This document shows, piece by piece, positions 18,089 to 26,865 of a DNA stretch of 29,342 nucleotides. Position numbers and translations under genes: made by a program. Location of the stretch: the IMG/VR virus record IMGVR_UViG_3300031621_000021, positions 1 through 29,342 of that record; one strand, written 5' to 3'. Under the pieces are notes generated by a model. That model was not told the DNA's origin and did no database searches. It worked only from the letters and a program-made list of their open reading frames with translations. The first letter of the stretch is position 1; every line of letters begins with the position of its first letter. This DNA comes from a virus.

Positions 18089-18343
18089 ATGGCGGCACCG
18101 GCAAAAGGGAAGGCGAAAGTAAAAGTCACCGCTAGCGGCAAGAAGGTTAGCTATGGGCAGGCTGGTAAGGCAAAAGATGGTAGCCGAAGAGTTCAGGCTG
18201 GTACGTCGAAGGGTGACGCTTATTGCGCTAGGAGTTTAGGTATTAAGAAAGGTTTACCTAAGAAGAAGCAGAACGACCCAAACACACCAAACAATTTATC
18301 ACGTAAGCGCTGGAAATGTTCTGGCGCAAAATCTAGGAGATAG
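18089..18343 (+). CDS. Basic small protein, DUF6321-like
   Basis: This is an 84-residue, very Lys/Arg-rich protein. The order KVKVTASGKKVSYGQAGKAKDGSRRVQAGT, then KGDAYCARSLGIKK and NNLSRKRWKCSGAKSRR matches small phage proteins that I recall as DUF6321 (SYGQAGKAKDGG ... YCARS ... LSRRKWKC). The function is unknown; its charge suggests DNA or RNA contact. It belongs to a run of basic genes between the terminase subunits. Confidence 0.75.
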   Translation: MAAPAKGKAKVKVTASGKKVSYGQAGKAKDGSRRVQAGTSKGDAYCARSLGIKKGLPKKKQNDPNTPNNLSRKRWKCSGAKSRR

Positions 18344-18345
18344 TT

Positions 18346-18510
18346 ATGCCAAGTGGAAAAGGTACATACGGTAATAAAGTTGGAAGACCTCCAGCAAAGA
18401 AGAAAGCGGCACCTAAGAAGAAGCCTCGCCCTGCTATCAGCGCACCTATGTCTGACCCGCGAGCCAAGGAAGCTATTGCGGCTCTCAAGCTTCAGAAGAA
18501 AAAGAAGTAG
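18346..18510 (+). CDS. Basic small protein with GTYGNKVGRPP motif
   Basis: This 54-residue protein opens MPSGKGTYGNKVGRPPAKKK and ends in a Lys-rich helix (EAIAALKLQKKKK). I recall similar openings in proteins of marine phages, without known function. GGAGA lies 5 nt before the ATG. Predicted pI is very high. Virion or DNA-condensing roles are possible. Confidence 0.75.
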   Translation: MPSGKGTYGNKVGRPPAKKKAAPKKKPRPAISAPMSDPRAKEAIAALKLQKKKK

Positions 18511-18519
18511 GAGATACAG

Positions 18520-18660
18520 ATGTCCTTATACAAGAACATACATGCCAAAAAAGCGCGTATTAAGGCCGGTTCTGGCGAGACTATGAAGAAGGCTGGGCAG
18601 AAGGGTAGACCTACTGCTAAGAACTTTAAAAACGCGGCTAAGACGGCAAAAAAGAAATGA
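18520..18660 (+). CDS. Basic small protein with YKNIHAKKARI motif
   Basis: This 46-residue protein, MSLYKNIHAKKARIKAGSGE followed by GQKGRPTAKNFKNAAKTAKKK, belongs to a common phage family that I know only by its pattern (Y-NIHAK---I-AGSGE-M). The function is unknown. GGAG lies 6 nt before the ATG. It overlaps the next start (ATGA). Confidence 0.78.
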   Translation: MSLYKNIHAKKARIKAGSGETMKKAGQKGRPTAKNFKNAAKTAKKK

Positions 18661-18884
18661 CAAATCACAGAGAAACAAGGTACAGCAAAGGTGACTTTAG
18701 GCGTCCTGAGAATCGCGATAAATTTTCTGCGAACTTTGACAAGATCTTTGGGAAGCGAGATGTTCCTCAGAATGTACAACGTAAATCTTATGAAACAAAT
18801 GAGACCTTGCGTGTACAAAACCAAACCACTGAGGAGTGGCTGGCAGAGTATGAGGAGGAGCTTAGTGCAAAAAGTTCTTCTTGA
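18657..18884 (+). CDS. Hypothetical protein, 75 residues
   Basis: A polar protein with a basic first half (RYSKGDFRRPENRDKFSANFDKIFGKRD) and an acidic end (EEWLAEYEEELSAKSSS). It has no recognised family. Its start overlaps the previous stop (ATGA), and its last 20 bp overlap the start of the DUF5675 gene. Confidence 0.68.
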   Translation: MTNHRETRYSKGDFRRPENRDKFSANFDKIFGKRDVPQNVQRKSYETNETLRVQNQTTEEWLAEYEEELSAKSSS

Positions 18885-19275
18885 GCGTTTCTGTTACCAC
18901 CCAAAAGGCACTTTAGGCGTCATTAAGCTTGATTCTGAGACGTTTTATTCTGTAGAGCGTCCTTGGTTAGATAACGCGCCAAACGTCTCCTGCATCCCTG
19001 AGGGGACGTATCAGATGGGTTGGCGAGACTCCCCTAGATTTGGTGAGACTTGGCATGTCAAAGATGTCCCTGAAAGGACATATATTTTGATTCATGCGGC
19101 AAACTATCCAGATGAGGTGCATGGCTGTATTGCTTTGGGTCAGTATCTAATGGCGAACAGAATTGCAGTATCAAACTCTAGACTAGCTGTGGATAGATTT
19201 GAGGAGCTGACAAAGGGAACCGAATGGGAACTGATAGTCACACATGCAATTCTTGCGGGGTTACAAAGCCAGTAG
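18865..19275 (+). CDS. DUF5675 family protein
   Basis: This 136-residue protein matches DUF5675: VLLERFCYHPKGTLGVIKLDSETFYSVERPW, IPEGTYQMGWRDSPRFGETWHV, TYILIHAANYPDEVHGCIALG and a helix with FEELTKG. The family is common in phages and the histidine-rich core resembles a peptidase or hydrolase site, but its activity is not established. I place the start at a GTG (18865) with GGAGG 6 nt upstream; frames opening earlier would overlap the previous gene deeply. The 3' end overlaps the HNH gene. Confidence 0.82.
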   Translation: MQKVLLERFCYHPKGTLGVIKLDSETFYSVERPWLDNAPNVSCIPEGTYQMGWRDSPRFGETWHVKDVPERTYILIHAANYPDEVHGCIALGQYLMANRIAVSNSRLAVDRFEELTKGTEWELIVTHAILAGLQSQ

Positions 19276-19676
19276 CTTGCTTTAGTAACAGCAATAGAAA
19301 GTGTAATGACTGTAGGCACGACTCAATGTTAGACCTTGCGAACTCAAGCGTCGAGGGCTTTCTACAGCGTCGATTAACCTCCATGAAACAGCGTCACAAG
19401 CAAAAACGATACGACGGTAAGATTGTAACTGTTAAGTATTTAAAGGGTCTGTATGACGCTCAGAACGGCATTTGCGCCCTTTCAGGGATACCAATGCATG
19501 TAACTACTAAGCAATCTGAATTATCTGCAAGTCCAGACCGAATTGATATAGAAAAAGGGTACGTCGAAGGCAATATCCGCCTTGTTTGTGCGCGAATTAA
19601 TCTAATGAGAAACAGTTTGCACGACCATGATTTTGTTTGGTGGTGTAGGGCTGTGGTGAATAGCAATGGAAATTGA
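19224..19676 (+). CDS. HNH endonuclease next to the large terminase
   Basis: The N-terminus carries a zinc ribbon (Cys8, Cys11, Cys27, Cys30). The C-terminal half has the HNH pattern GICALSGIPM, SASPDRIDIEKGYVEGNIRLVCARIN. In many phages an HNH protein beside the terminase is needed for cos cutting, which fits here. A homing-type nuclease is the alternative. The ATG has AGGGA 5 nt upstream. It overlaps DUF5675 by 52 bp and terL by 11 bp. Confidence 0.78.
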   Translation: MGTDSHTCNSCGVTKPVACFSNSNRKCNDCRHDSMLDLANSSVEGFLQRRLTSMKQRHKQKRYDGKIVTVKYLKGLYDAQNGICALSGIPMHVTTKQSELSASPDRIDIEKGYVEGNIRLVCARINLMRNSLHDHDFVWWCRAVVNSNGN

Positions 19677-21246
19677 GAAGGTCGCGGCAAAATTTAAAGG
19701 TAATTTTCCTTTATATGCCAAGAATGTCCTAAAAATCGTAACAAAAGAGGGTGAATCCGTCCCTTTTGCTCTGAATTCTGCCCAGCTTTACGTCCATAAT
19801 CAGCTAGAAAAACAGCTAAAAGAGCAGGGTAATGTTAGGGCGTTGGTTCTTAAGGCGAGACAAACAGGTATTTCTACCTACGTACAGGGACGCAACTTCT
19901 GGAAAGTGACACAAAATCGCAATGCTAACGCATTTGTACTGTCTCACTTGGCGGAATCGACTAACGCTATTTTTAACATGGTGAAGTTCTTTTATGACAA
20001 TGTCCCGCATCCGGCGTTCAAGCCTCCGCTCGCTAGTCAGTCGGCGTCAACACTGGTATTTGATGAAATCAACTCGCGGTACAGGGTTGGAACCGCAAGG
20101 TCTACCCAAACAGGGCGAGGACAAACAAACAGATTTGTCCACGGGTCAGAAGTCGCCTTCTACCCACAAGGATCAGACATAGTCGCTGGTCTATTGCAGA
20201 CAGTGGGCGGAAAAAAATCCGAAGTAATTCTTGAGAGCACTGCCAACGGTGCTGGCGGTTGGTATTACGATCAGGTAATGAAGAGCGTGAGGGGTGAGTC
20301 TGAATGGCAGACTATATTTATCCCGTGGTTCTGGATGCCGGAGTATCGCAGAAAGCCCAGCCCTTATTTTGTTGCCACACCGGAAGAATATGAGCTTGCC
20401 CAAAAATATAATTTAGATGATTCCCAGATTTGCTTTCGCCGCTCCAAGCTTGACGAACTGGGTGGCACAGATCTATTTCAGCAGGAATACCCCAGTAACA
20501 TTTTAGAAAGCTTCTTAACGTCGGGCCGGTGTTTTGTAGAAGCACCAAGCCTTAACCAAGCTGAAAGTAACTGTTACACCGCTGACTTCAAAGGTGACTT
20601 GGTAGGTGGGGAGCTTGTAGATAGAACCCACGGTAATTACCAAGAGTGGCACCCCCCAACAAGGGAAGAGAGTTTTACTATTGGGGTAGACGTAGCTGAA
20701 GGCTTGGCTTACGGAGACTACTCTTGCGCTCAAGTGCTGGACTCTAAAGGAAATCAAGTTGCTTGCTGGCACGGGCATATAGATCCGTTTGATTACGGGG
20801 CATTACTGTGCGAGATAGCAAAGCGATTTAACATGGCTTACGTTGTGGTAGAACGAAATAATCACGGACTAACAACACTCCGAAAAATGCAAGATTTAGG
20901 GTATGCAAACTTATTTGTAGAGAGTTCTGTTGATGGTGCTTACGGAGATCGCTTAACAAAACGCGGAGGCTTCTTAACAACGTCTAAAACCAAGCCACTG
21001 ATCATTGATGGACTGGCATCGTTGATTAGACAGGGTGAGAGTGGAATAGCAGATATAGAGCTGTTAAATGAATTGCGTACCTACATAATTGATGATAAAG
21101 GTGCTTTCAATTCTCAGTCAGGATGTTATGATGACAGGGTAATGGCTTATGCCATTGCTCTGCACGGACTTGCTTCTATGCCTCGACCTAGGCATCGCAT
21201 TATACAACAGCGATTTAGAACGCTCGACTCCGTGACAGGCTACTAA
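19666..21246 (+). CDS. terL: Terminase large subunit
   Basis: This is a 526-residue packaging motor and nuclease. The ATPase domain has Walker A LKARQTGIST (62-71) and a Walker B region near FVHGSEVAFYP (157-166), with the coupling motif ESTANG (189-194). The RNase H-like nuclease domain has Asp341 (VDVAEG), Glu395 (VVERNNHG) and Asp488/489 (YDDRVMAYA). The length is normal and nothing is missing. It would cut concatemers and pump DNA through the portal encoded next door. Confidence 0.96.
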   Translation: MEIEKVAAKFKGNFPLYAKNVLKIVTKEGESVPFALNSAQLYVHNQLEKQLKEQGNVRALVLKARQTGISTYVQGRNFWKVTQNRNANAFVLSHLAESTNAIFNMVKFFYDNVPHPAFKPPLASQSASTLVFDEINSRYRVGTARSTQTGRGQTNRFVHGSEVAFYPQGSDIVAGLLQTVGGKKSEVILESTANGAGGWYYDQVMKSVRGESEWQTIFIPWFWMPEYRRKPSPYFVATPEEYELAQKYNLDDSQICFRRSKLDELGGTDLFQQEYPSNILESFLTSGRCFVEAPSLNQAESNCYTADFKGDLVGGELVDRTHGNYQEWHPPTREESFTIGVDVAEGLAYGDYSCAQVLDSKGNQVACWHGHIDPFDYGALLCEIAKRFNMAYVVVERNNHGLTTLRKMQDLGYANLFVESSVDGAYGDRLTKRGGFLTTSKTKPLIIDGLASLIRQGESGIADIELLNELRTYIIDDKGAFNSQSGCYDDRVMAYAIALHGLASMPRPRHRIIQQRFRTLDSVTGY

Positions 21247-23243
21247 TGATAGAAGATGAAGACTCAGAATTAAAAGAAGATACGCTGGACGGTACGCAAG
21301 CTCAAAGCATGCAGAGTCTAGGGTCTCGCCTCGCCGGTACTTTTCAAGAGTATAAAGACGCCCGAAAAGAAACTGAGAACGAATGGCTGAAGGATTTACG
21401 TCAGTATCAGGGGATATATGAGCCTGATGTACTCGCACGTTTAGCCCAATCGTCAGGTTCGCGCTCAAAAGTTTTTGTTGGCCTTACTCGAACCAAGGTA
21501 ATGGCGGCATATAGCCGAATAATTGACTTATTATTTCAGTACGGAGATGTATTTTTCTCTGTAAATCCTACTCCCATTCCACAAATTGACCCTCTAAAAG
21601 CCATGCAAATGCGGCAAATGGCGATGGATCAGATAATGATGGCAAGCCAGCAAGATCCGATGATGAATCCGGACTTAGTTGCCGCCAGAATGGAAGAGTT
21701 AGAAGAGGAATTTTTAGAGCTAGAGCAGGACATATCAGCGAAAGCCGCTGAGTCAATGACCGCTGACATCGAAGACCAGCTTATTGAAGCTAATGCGGAG
21801 ATGAAGCTTAAGGAATCTATCCTAGAGGCATGTATATTTGGCTCAGGAGCCGTCAAAGCGGGCACTGTTCGCATTGATAAAAAGCAATCTTACTCCCAAA
21901 CACTTGACCCAGAGACTGGTGAGCAAGCTTACGCACTCTCTATTGTTGAAAGTGTTATGCCTGACGTTGAGTCGGTAAGTATATTTGACTTATACCCAGA
22001 CCCTTATTGCACCACGTTAAATGATTGCGATGGGTTGTTCCGGCGTCATGTCTTAACGCGCCGTCAATTTAGAGATTTATCTGATCTTCCGCAGTTTGAC
22101 TCGGATATGGTTAAGCACATTCTTAAGACTAATCGTGCTGGCAATCATACTGAAGAAGATCACGAAAAAACTCGCAGACGTATTGCGGGAATGAACGACC
22201 AGAATGGCGAGTCATCTAGATTTGTTGTAATGGAATATTGGGGCACTATCGATGGTTATGCTTTAGAAGAGCATGGTATTGAGATGCCAGAAGATACAGA
22301 CCTTTCAGACGACTACTCTGCTTGTGTTTGGTTCTGCGACAGTAAGATATTAAAGGTAATGCTAAACCCTATTGCAGGGTACAAAATCCCTTATCACATC
22401 TTCCCCTACGAGAGATCTCCTCACCAGTTCTGGGGTACAGGCGTACCGAGAATGATGAGAGATTCTCAAAGCACAATGAATGCGGCGACAAGAATTTGGC
22501 TTGATAACTTAGCCCTGTCCTCAGGCCCGATGTGCGAGGTGAATACTGATTTACTGGCCGCTGGTGAAGATCCAACGGACATTCATCCTTGGCGAGTCTT
22601 CTTGCGTGAAGGTGGTGACGGCTCTATGCCGGCAGTTCGCTGGTATCAGCCAGTTGCTAACGCTAATGGCCTCAACCAGATAGTGGAGATTTTCCGCCGT
22701 TTTGCCGATGAGACCACTAGCTTGCCGTCATATACCCACGGTGAGCAGACTCAAGGTCTGAACAAGACCGCTACGGGCATGTCGATGCTTATGGGTGCGG
22801 CAAACATTGCACTTAAAAGCACCATTAAGAATATCGATGACTTCCTTATTGAGCCAATGATTGAAGGCTTATTCCATTTTAATATGGAGTTTGGCATCAA
22901 TGAAAAATCTAAAGGAGATCTCCGGATTGTTGCTAGAGGTAGTACTGCACTGGTTCAGAAAGAAGTACAAAGCCAGAGACTGCTTCAATTCTTATCTCTT
23001 GTCTCTAACGAACAAGACGCTGGTTATGTAGATCGTCTTGGCTTATTGCGTGACATAGCAAAAAGCATGGACATTGATCCAGAAGATGTAATTAAGACGG
23101 AGGAGCAATTAGCTCTTGAACAACAACAAATCCAACAGCAACAACAGCAACTACTCCAAGCTCAAGCTCAACAGGGAGCAGTCTCAGGCAGTCCTCAGGC
23201 TCAGGGCAATGCCGGAATGGGTGCTGGTGGAGCAATTATTTAA
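21246..23243 (+). CDS. Portal protein (P22/podovirus-like)
   Basis: This 665-residue protein would form the dodecameric DNA channel. Typical features are an early helical region with WLKDLRQYQGIYEP, the contiguous body SKVFVGLTRTKVMAAYSRIIDLL, the central PYHIFPYERSPHQFWGTGVPRMMRDSQSTMNAATR and TATGMSMLMGAANIALKS. The C-terminus (about 620-650) is a Gln-rich tract (QQQQIQQQ-like), then Gly/Ala-rich. The start overlaps the terL stop (TAATG). Confidence 0.9.
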   Translation: MIEDEDSELKEDTLDGTQAQSMQSLGSRLAGTFQEYKDARKETENEWLKDLRQYQGIYEPDVLARLAQSSGSRSKVFVGLTRTKVMAAYSRIIDLLFQYGDVFFSVNPTPIPQIDPLKAMQMRQMAMDQIMMASQQDPMMNPDLVAARMEELEEEFLELEQDISAKAAESMTADIEDQLIEANAEMKLKESILEACIFGSGAVKAGTVRIDKKQSYSQTLDPETGEQAYALSIVESVMPDVESVSIFDLYPDPYCTTLNDCDGLFRRHVLTRRQFRDLSDLPQFDSDMVKHILKTNRAGNHTEEDHEKTRRRIAGMNDQNGESSRFVVMEYWGTIDGYALEEHGIEMPEDTDLSDDYSACVWFCDSKILKVMLNPIAGYKIPYHIFPYERSPHQFWGTGVPRMMRDSQSTMNAATRIWLDNLALSSGPMCEVNTDLLAAGEDPTDIHPWRVFLREGGDGSMPAVRWYQPVANANGLNQIVEIFRRFADETTSLPSYTHGEQTQGLNKTATGMSMLMGAANIALKSTIKNIDDFLIEPMIEGLFHFNMEFGINEKSKGDLRIVARGSTALVQKEVQSQRLLQFLSLVSNEQDAGYVDRLGLLRDIAKSMDIDPEDVIKTEEQLALEQQQIQQQQQQLLQAQAQQGAVSGSPQAQGNAGMGAGGAII

Positions 23244-23412
23244 TCATCGGCTAGAGAGTTCTCAGAAAGAACTTGAGCAGTCAGATGAAAAGAATTTCAG
23301 GTTTGAGCAGGGCAGGCTTAAAGAGCTTCGCTTCTTCTTAAATTTGGAAACTGCGGCGAAAGCCGTTCTAGACAAAGCGCGGCTCCCTAGTAGGAATACC
23401 GCAATCGATTAA
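23209..23412 (+). CDS. Small head-region protein, 67 residues
   Basis: A charged helical protein: LFNHRLESSQKELEQSDEKNFRFEQGRLKELRFFLNLETAAKAVL. It lies between portal and scaffold and starts inside the portal gene. The exact start is uncertain (ATG 23209, or GTG at 23221 or 23227). It could be an assembly or scaffold helper. I recall similar small genes after portals but cannot name the family. Confidence 0.65.
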   Translation: MPEWVLVEQLFNHRLESSQKELEQSDEKNFRFEQGRLKELRFFLNLETAAKAVLDKARLPSRNTAID

Positions 23413-23456
23413 TTGACGACCGAATATCCCATTAAGGGACTCGACAGGATTATGAA

Positions 23457-24383
23457 ATGGCTAGTAGTAGAAATGACCCAGAGCGACTAGAAGCTGAAGC
23501 TAAAGAGTTGTACGAGCAAATGACTAAAGGAAGGACAGGAACCCCAGAGGCAGATCAACCTCTAGAGGATACTCCAGAAGAGCCAGAAGAGTTGCAAGTA
23601 GAAGCCCCCGATCCCACGGATAAGGCTGAGACCACAGCAGATGAGGACACTGAAGATGATTCACAACGCGGCGAAATAGAATCAGAAGAAGTGACTGCTT
23701 TACACAAAGCAGAGAAAGCCATGAAGGGCGCACAGGCGAGAATGACCAAAGCAACCCAAGAGGCGGCTGACTTGAAGCGGCAAAATGCCGACCTGATCAG
23801 AAGCGTCACGGAGCTTAAAGGTCAACTTGTGGAGACTCAAAAAGATGATGGTAAGTTAGCTCAAATTAGGGAAGATTACCCTGACTTAGCTGGCCCACTG
23901 TTAGATGAATTGAAGCGAACACAGGATGAAGTTGGTAAAGCTAAAGATGCTTTAGCAGAGCAAGAACAGAGTAAATATCGCGAACTAGAGGATAAGGCGC
24001 AAGCCGAACACTTTGATCGTATTAGAGCGGCTCACCCAGACGTTGATACATTAATTGAATCAGCAGATTGGTTGAACTGGCTTGAAGACGCTAGCTCACA
24101 GACGAAAGAGTGGATTCAAACTGGATCGTCTAATGATGTTAACTCAGTACTTAATCAGTTTAAAGTTGATATGGGCGAACCTCTTCCCACGCCGCAAGAG
24201 CAGACTCTGAAGCGGGCACGGTCGGTTGCAGAACCGAAGATGCCAAAAGCTAGGAAGTCTAATTTAAAAGGTGAAAAGAAAAACTGGACTGTCGATGAGA
24301 TTATGAGGATGCCAAACGAAGTGTTTGAAAAGCATCAAACAGAAATTCTCAAGGCAATGGAAAGTGGATCAATTCGCCGCTAA
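23457..24383 (+). CDS. Scaffolding protein
   Basis: This is a 308-residue, highly charged protein: an acidic disordered part (about 20-80, many Glu, Asp, Pro), then a long coiled coil (about 80-185), then a compact C-terminal part with basic residues (LKRARSVAEPKMPKARKSNLKGEKK). Position directly before the coat protein and composition fit a head scaffold, whose basic C-terminus binds coat. AGGA lies 7 nt before the ATG. No protease motif is seen. Confidence 0.82.
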   Translation: MASSRNDPERLEAEAKELYEQMTKGRTGTPEADQPLEDTPEEPEELQVEAPDPTDKAETTADEDTEDDSQRGEIESEEVTALHKAEKAMKGAQARMTKATQEAADLKRQNADLIRSVTELKGQLVETQKDDGKLAQIREDYPDLAGPLLDELKRTQDEVGKAKDALAEQEQSKYRELEDKAQAEHFDRIRAAHPDVDTLIESADWLNWLEDASSQTKEWIQTGSSNDVNSVLNQFKVDMGEPLPTPQEQTLKRARSVAEPKMPKARKSNLKGEKKNWTVDEIMRMPNEVFEKHQTEILKAMESGSIRR

Positions 24384-24402
24384 TCTCTTGTGAGGTAATA
24401 AA

Positions 24403-25260
24403 ATGTCTTTTTCACAATTTAGTACGGGTTCTACATCTGAAGTAAACTTTATCCCAGAGGTGTTTTCTAAACTCCTTCAGGCTAAGTTCTACAAAAAATC
24501 AATTTTGCCCGAAATTTCCAACACCGATTATGAAGGTGAAATCTCCGGCCAAGGCGACAAGGTTGTTATTCGTACAGTTCCGGCTGTAACGATCAATGAC
24601 TATGCTGGCACAATCACTACTCAAGAGCTGACCACAGCTAAAGTAGAGATGTTGATCGACAAAGCTAAGTACTACAGCTTTAAGGTTGATGATGTGCTTG
24701 CGGCTCAGGCTGACATCAATTTGCTTGAAGGTGCATCTACTGATGCTTCTGAAGGTATGAGAATTGCTGTAGAGACTGAAGTTCTTTCAGGTGCTGTTAC
24801 CGGTGCTACTACTATTGGTTCTCAAACCACTATTAGTGCAAGCAACATCTTAGAAAACATCCTTGTCATGTCTAAGCAATTAGACGAGCTAAACATCCCA
24901 GAAGAAGGTCGATTCATTGTTCTTTCTCCTGAGTTCATTAGCATGCTCAAGCAGTCAGAGCTTCGTCAGGCTTACCTGACAGGTGATTCTACTTCACCTC
25001 TCCGCAATGGCATGGTTGGTATGGTTGACCGTTTCAAAGTGTTCCAAAGCAACATGGTTTACACCCCAGCATCTGGCGCAGACAGTGGTTATACACACGT
25101 TCTAGCTGGACACCCTAAGGCACTTTCTTTTGCGTCACAGTTCACTAACACTGAAACTGTTCGTATGGAAAGCACCTTTGGTGATCAAGTTCGCGGATTG
25201 AAAGTATACGGCTCTAAGGTCGTTACTCCAGACGCACTTGTAGTTGGTAAGTGGACTTAA
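24403..25260 (+). CDS. Major capsid protein
   Basis: This 285-residue coat protein probably has the HK97 fold. It has an N-arm with FIPEVFSKLLQAKFYKKSILPEISN, then GDKVVIRTVPAVTINDYAGTIT. The spine segment ILVMSKQLDELNIPEEGRFIVLSPEFISML is followed by LRNGMVGMVDRFKVFQSNMVY. The pattern resembles the P22/N4-type coat group and short HK97-fold coats. GAGG lies 7 nt before the ATG. It is followed by a strong hairpin, as often seen after highly expressed coat genes. Confidence 0.9.
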   Translation: MSFSQFSTGSTSEVNFIPEVFSKLLQAKFYKKSILPEISNTDYEGEISGQGDKVVIRTVPAVTINDYAGTITTQELTTAKVEMLIDKAKYYSFKVDDVLAAQADINLLEGASTDASEGMRIAVETEVLSGAVTGATTIGSQTTISASNILENILVMSKQLDELNIPEEGRFIVLSPEFISMLKQSELRQAYLTGDSTSPLRNGMVGMVDRFKVFQSNMVYTPASGADSGYTHVLAGHPKALSFASQFTNTETVRMESTFGDQVRGLKVYGSKVVTPDALVVGKWT

Positions 25261-25275
25261 TAGTCTGAACGGTAG

Positions 25276-25293
25276 GGGGAGGGAAACCTCCCC
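25276..25293 (+). terminator. Strong hairpin after the capsid gene (partial terminator)
   Basis: GGGGAGG-GAAA-CCTCCCC is a 7-bp GC-rich stem with a GNRA tetraloop, followed by only TTATT. With so short a T tract it may be a leaky terminator or a 3' stabiliser that raises capsid mRNA over downstream genes. Confidence 0.6.
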
Positions 25294-25310
25294 TTATTCA
25301 GGAGATACAA

Positions 25311-25589
25311 GTGACAAACAAATCAGCAACAAAAAAAGACGAGATATTTGCTAAGGCAAAAGAAGACTTCGATGTAAAGCTTGATCGCAGGCTAACGCTT
25401 GCACAGCTAGAGGAACAGGTTAAACAGTTGGCCCGTAACAAAGCCAATCCGCCTCCCAAAGAAGAAGCCCTCGTCCCTAAACGAGTAAGGAATGTAATCA
25501 CCGGAAATGAGTTTGATTACAATTCGCTTTTTAAAAATAACCCCGATTTACAAATAATCGAATGGGAGACGAACGATGGCAACAACTAA
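25311..25589 (+). CDS. Small head protein with a HeH/LEM-like helix pair
   Basis: A 92-residue protein with a GTG start, GGAG 7 nt upstream. A Lys-rich N-terminus leads to FDVKLDRRLTLAQLEEQVKQL, a helix-extended-helix-like segment. A Pro-rich linker and VITGNEFDYNSLFKNNPDLQIIEWE follow. Such proteins occur after coat genes in many phages. The function is unknown; decoration or head completion is possible. Confidence 0.65.
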   Translation: MTNKSATKKDEIFAKAKEDFDVKLDRRLTLAQLEEQVKQLARNKANPPPKEEALVPKRVRNVITGNEFDYNSLFKNNPDLQIIEWETNDGNN

Positions 25590-26229
25590 AGTTGTAGATA
25601 TTTTAGATCGGGCTGGAATTATCCTACAAGATAATACTAATGTTCGATTTCCTAACGAAGAGCTTTTAAAGTTCTTTAATGACGCGCAGAAAGAAGTAGT
25701 TCTGCACCGTCCAGACGCAAAGATGGTAAACACCACCTTTGCTTGCACGACTGGTAGTAAGCAGACATTACCGTCAGCGGCGTTAAGGTTAATTGAGGTA
25801 GTCCGCAATGTAGGTGGACGAGCAATTACACAAGTACAACGGCGCATACTTGACGAGACTTTACCTAACTGGCATGAGACAGCGGCTGGAACAAACAAGA
25901 TTGAACATTTTGTTTATGATCCTGCTGACCCCAAGAATTTTTACGTTTACCCTAAAGCGGCAAGTGGAACTCACTCGTTAGAGATAGTGTTTAGCTCATC
26001 TCCTTCAGAGATTGCTATTTCCAACTTCTCTTCAGACACAAGCGTAATCAGTGTAGATGATGTCTACGCTAACTGTTTACTGGACTATGTCCTGTATCGC
26101 TCATATCAGAAGGATTCAGAGTTCGCTGGAAACGCTCAGAGAGCAATGATGCACTATCAGAGCTTTGCTACTGCTTTGGGAATTAAAACTCAAGCAGACT
26201 CGGCCACAACCCCAGTCCCCACACTATAA
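25576..26229 (+). CDS. Head-tail adaptor protein, DUF6682-like
   Basis: This is a 217-residue protein. The N-terminus has the form VVDILDRAGIILQDNTNVRFPNEELLKFFNDAQKEVVLHRPDA. Later come LRLIEVVRNVGGRAITQVQRRILDETLPNW and the strand FVYDPADPKNFYVYP. The C-terminal helices are CLLDYVLYRSYQKD. This follows the adaptor family that I recall as DUF6682, helical proteins that bind under the portal. It overlaps the previous gene by 14 bp, with GGGAG 7 nt upstream. Confidence 0.78.
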   Translation: MATTKVVDILDRAGIILQDNTNVRFPNEELLKFFNDAQKEVVLHRPDAKMVNTTFACTTGSKQTLPSAALRLIEVVRNVGGRAITQVQRRILDETLPNWHETAAGTNKIEHFVYDPADPKNFYVYPKAASGTHSLEIVFSSSPSEIAISNFSSDTSVISVDDVYANCLLDYVLYRSYQKDSEFAGNAQRAMMHYQSFATALGIKTQADSATTPVPTL

Positions 26230-26241
26230 GGGTAATGGATA

Positions 26242-26865
26242 ATGAAATATTCTGATTTTGCTTTGTACGTCCGACCTGAAGCTCAAGGCGCACCTGATTT
26301 TGTTATCGAAAGAGCGGTTAGGGATTCGGCTATAGATTTCTGTGCAAGAACGGATATTTATATGCCGGAGCCTGAGTTTATAACGGTTATTTCTGGGCTA
26401 AATGAGTACGCAGTTAGTTTGCCTACCGGAACAGAGCTGAATCATATTTTGGATATTTTTAAAGACAAGTCGGCATTAACGCCAATAAGTTATAATCAGC
26501 TACTGCTTAGGCTTGGAGATGAGACCACGACAGGCTCTCCTGCGTATTATGCTCAACGAGATAATTCAGATTTTTATCTAGCACCCATTCCAGCAAGCTC
26601 AGATTCTATTAGAGTTCTGTACAGCGTCAAACCTTCATCAACAAGTACCAGCATTCCAGATTCTGTAGGCAAGGAACACAGAGAGACTATTTCACATGGT
26701 GCGCTTTACCGGCTCCAAATGATGGCCTCTCAGCCTTGGTCAAACCCGAACTCAGCCGCCAATAATAAACAGTTATTTGAGCGAGGATTGGGTCGAGTTG
26801 TTCGTCAGGTTAAATATGGATTTAGCGGTGGATCACTAACAGCAAAGTCGAGGGCATTTATCTGA
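26242..26865 (+). CDS. Second head-tail connector/adaptor protein
   Basis: A 207-residue protein with VIERAVRDSAIDFCARTDIYMPEPEFITV, then SGLNEYAVSLPTGTELNHILDIF and SPAYYAQRDNSDFYLAPIP. The C-terminal helix is ETISHGALYRLQMMASQPW. Its fold looks like that of the preceding adaptor (N-terminal helix for residue binding, beta insertion, C-terminal helices), so the two are probably distant paralogs stacked in the neck. Confidence 0.7.
   Translation: MKYSDFALYVRPEAQGAPDFVIERAVRDSAIDFCARTDIYMPEPEFITVISGLNEYAVSLPTGTELNHILDIFKDKSALTPISYNQLLLRLGDETTTGSPAYYAQRDNSDFYLAPIPASSDSIRVLYSVKPSSTSTSIPDSVGKEHRETISHGALYRLQMMASQPWSNPNSAANNKQLFERGLGRVVRQVKYGFSGGSLTAKSRAFI

Noticed and set aside
18353-18586. 77-codon Arg-rich frame on the plus strand.
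   Set aside because: It is the shadow of two small Lys-rich genes at 18346 and 18520 that have proper ribosome sites and recognisable motifs.
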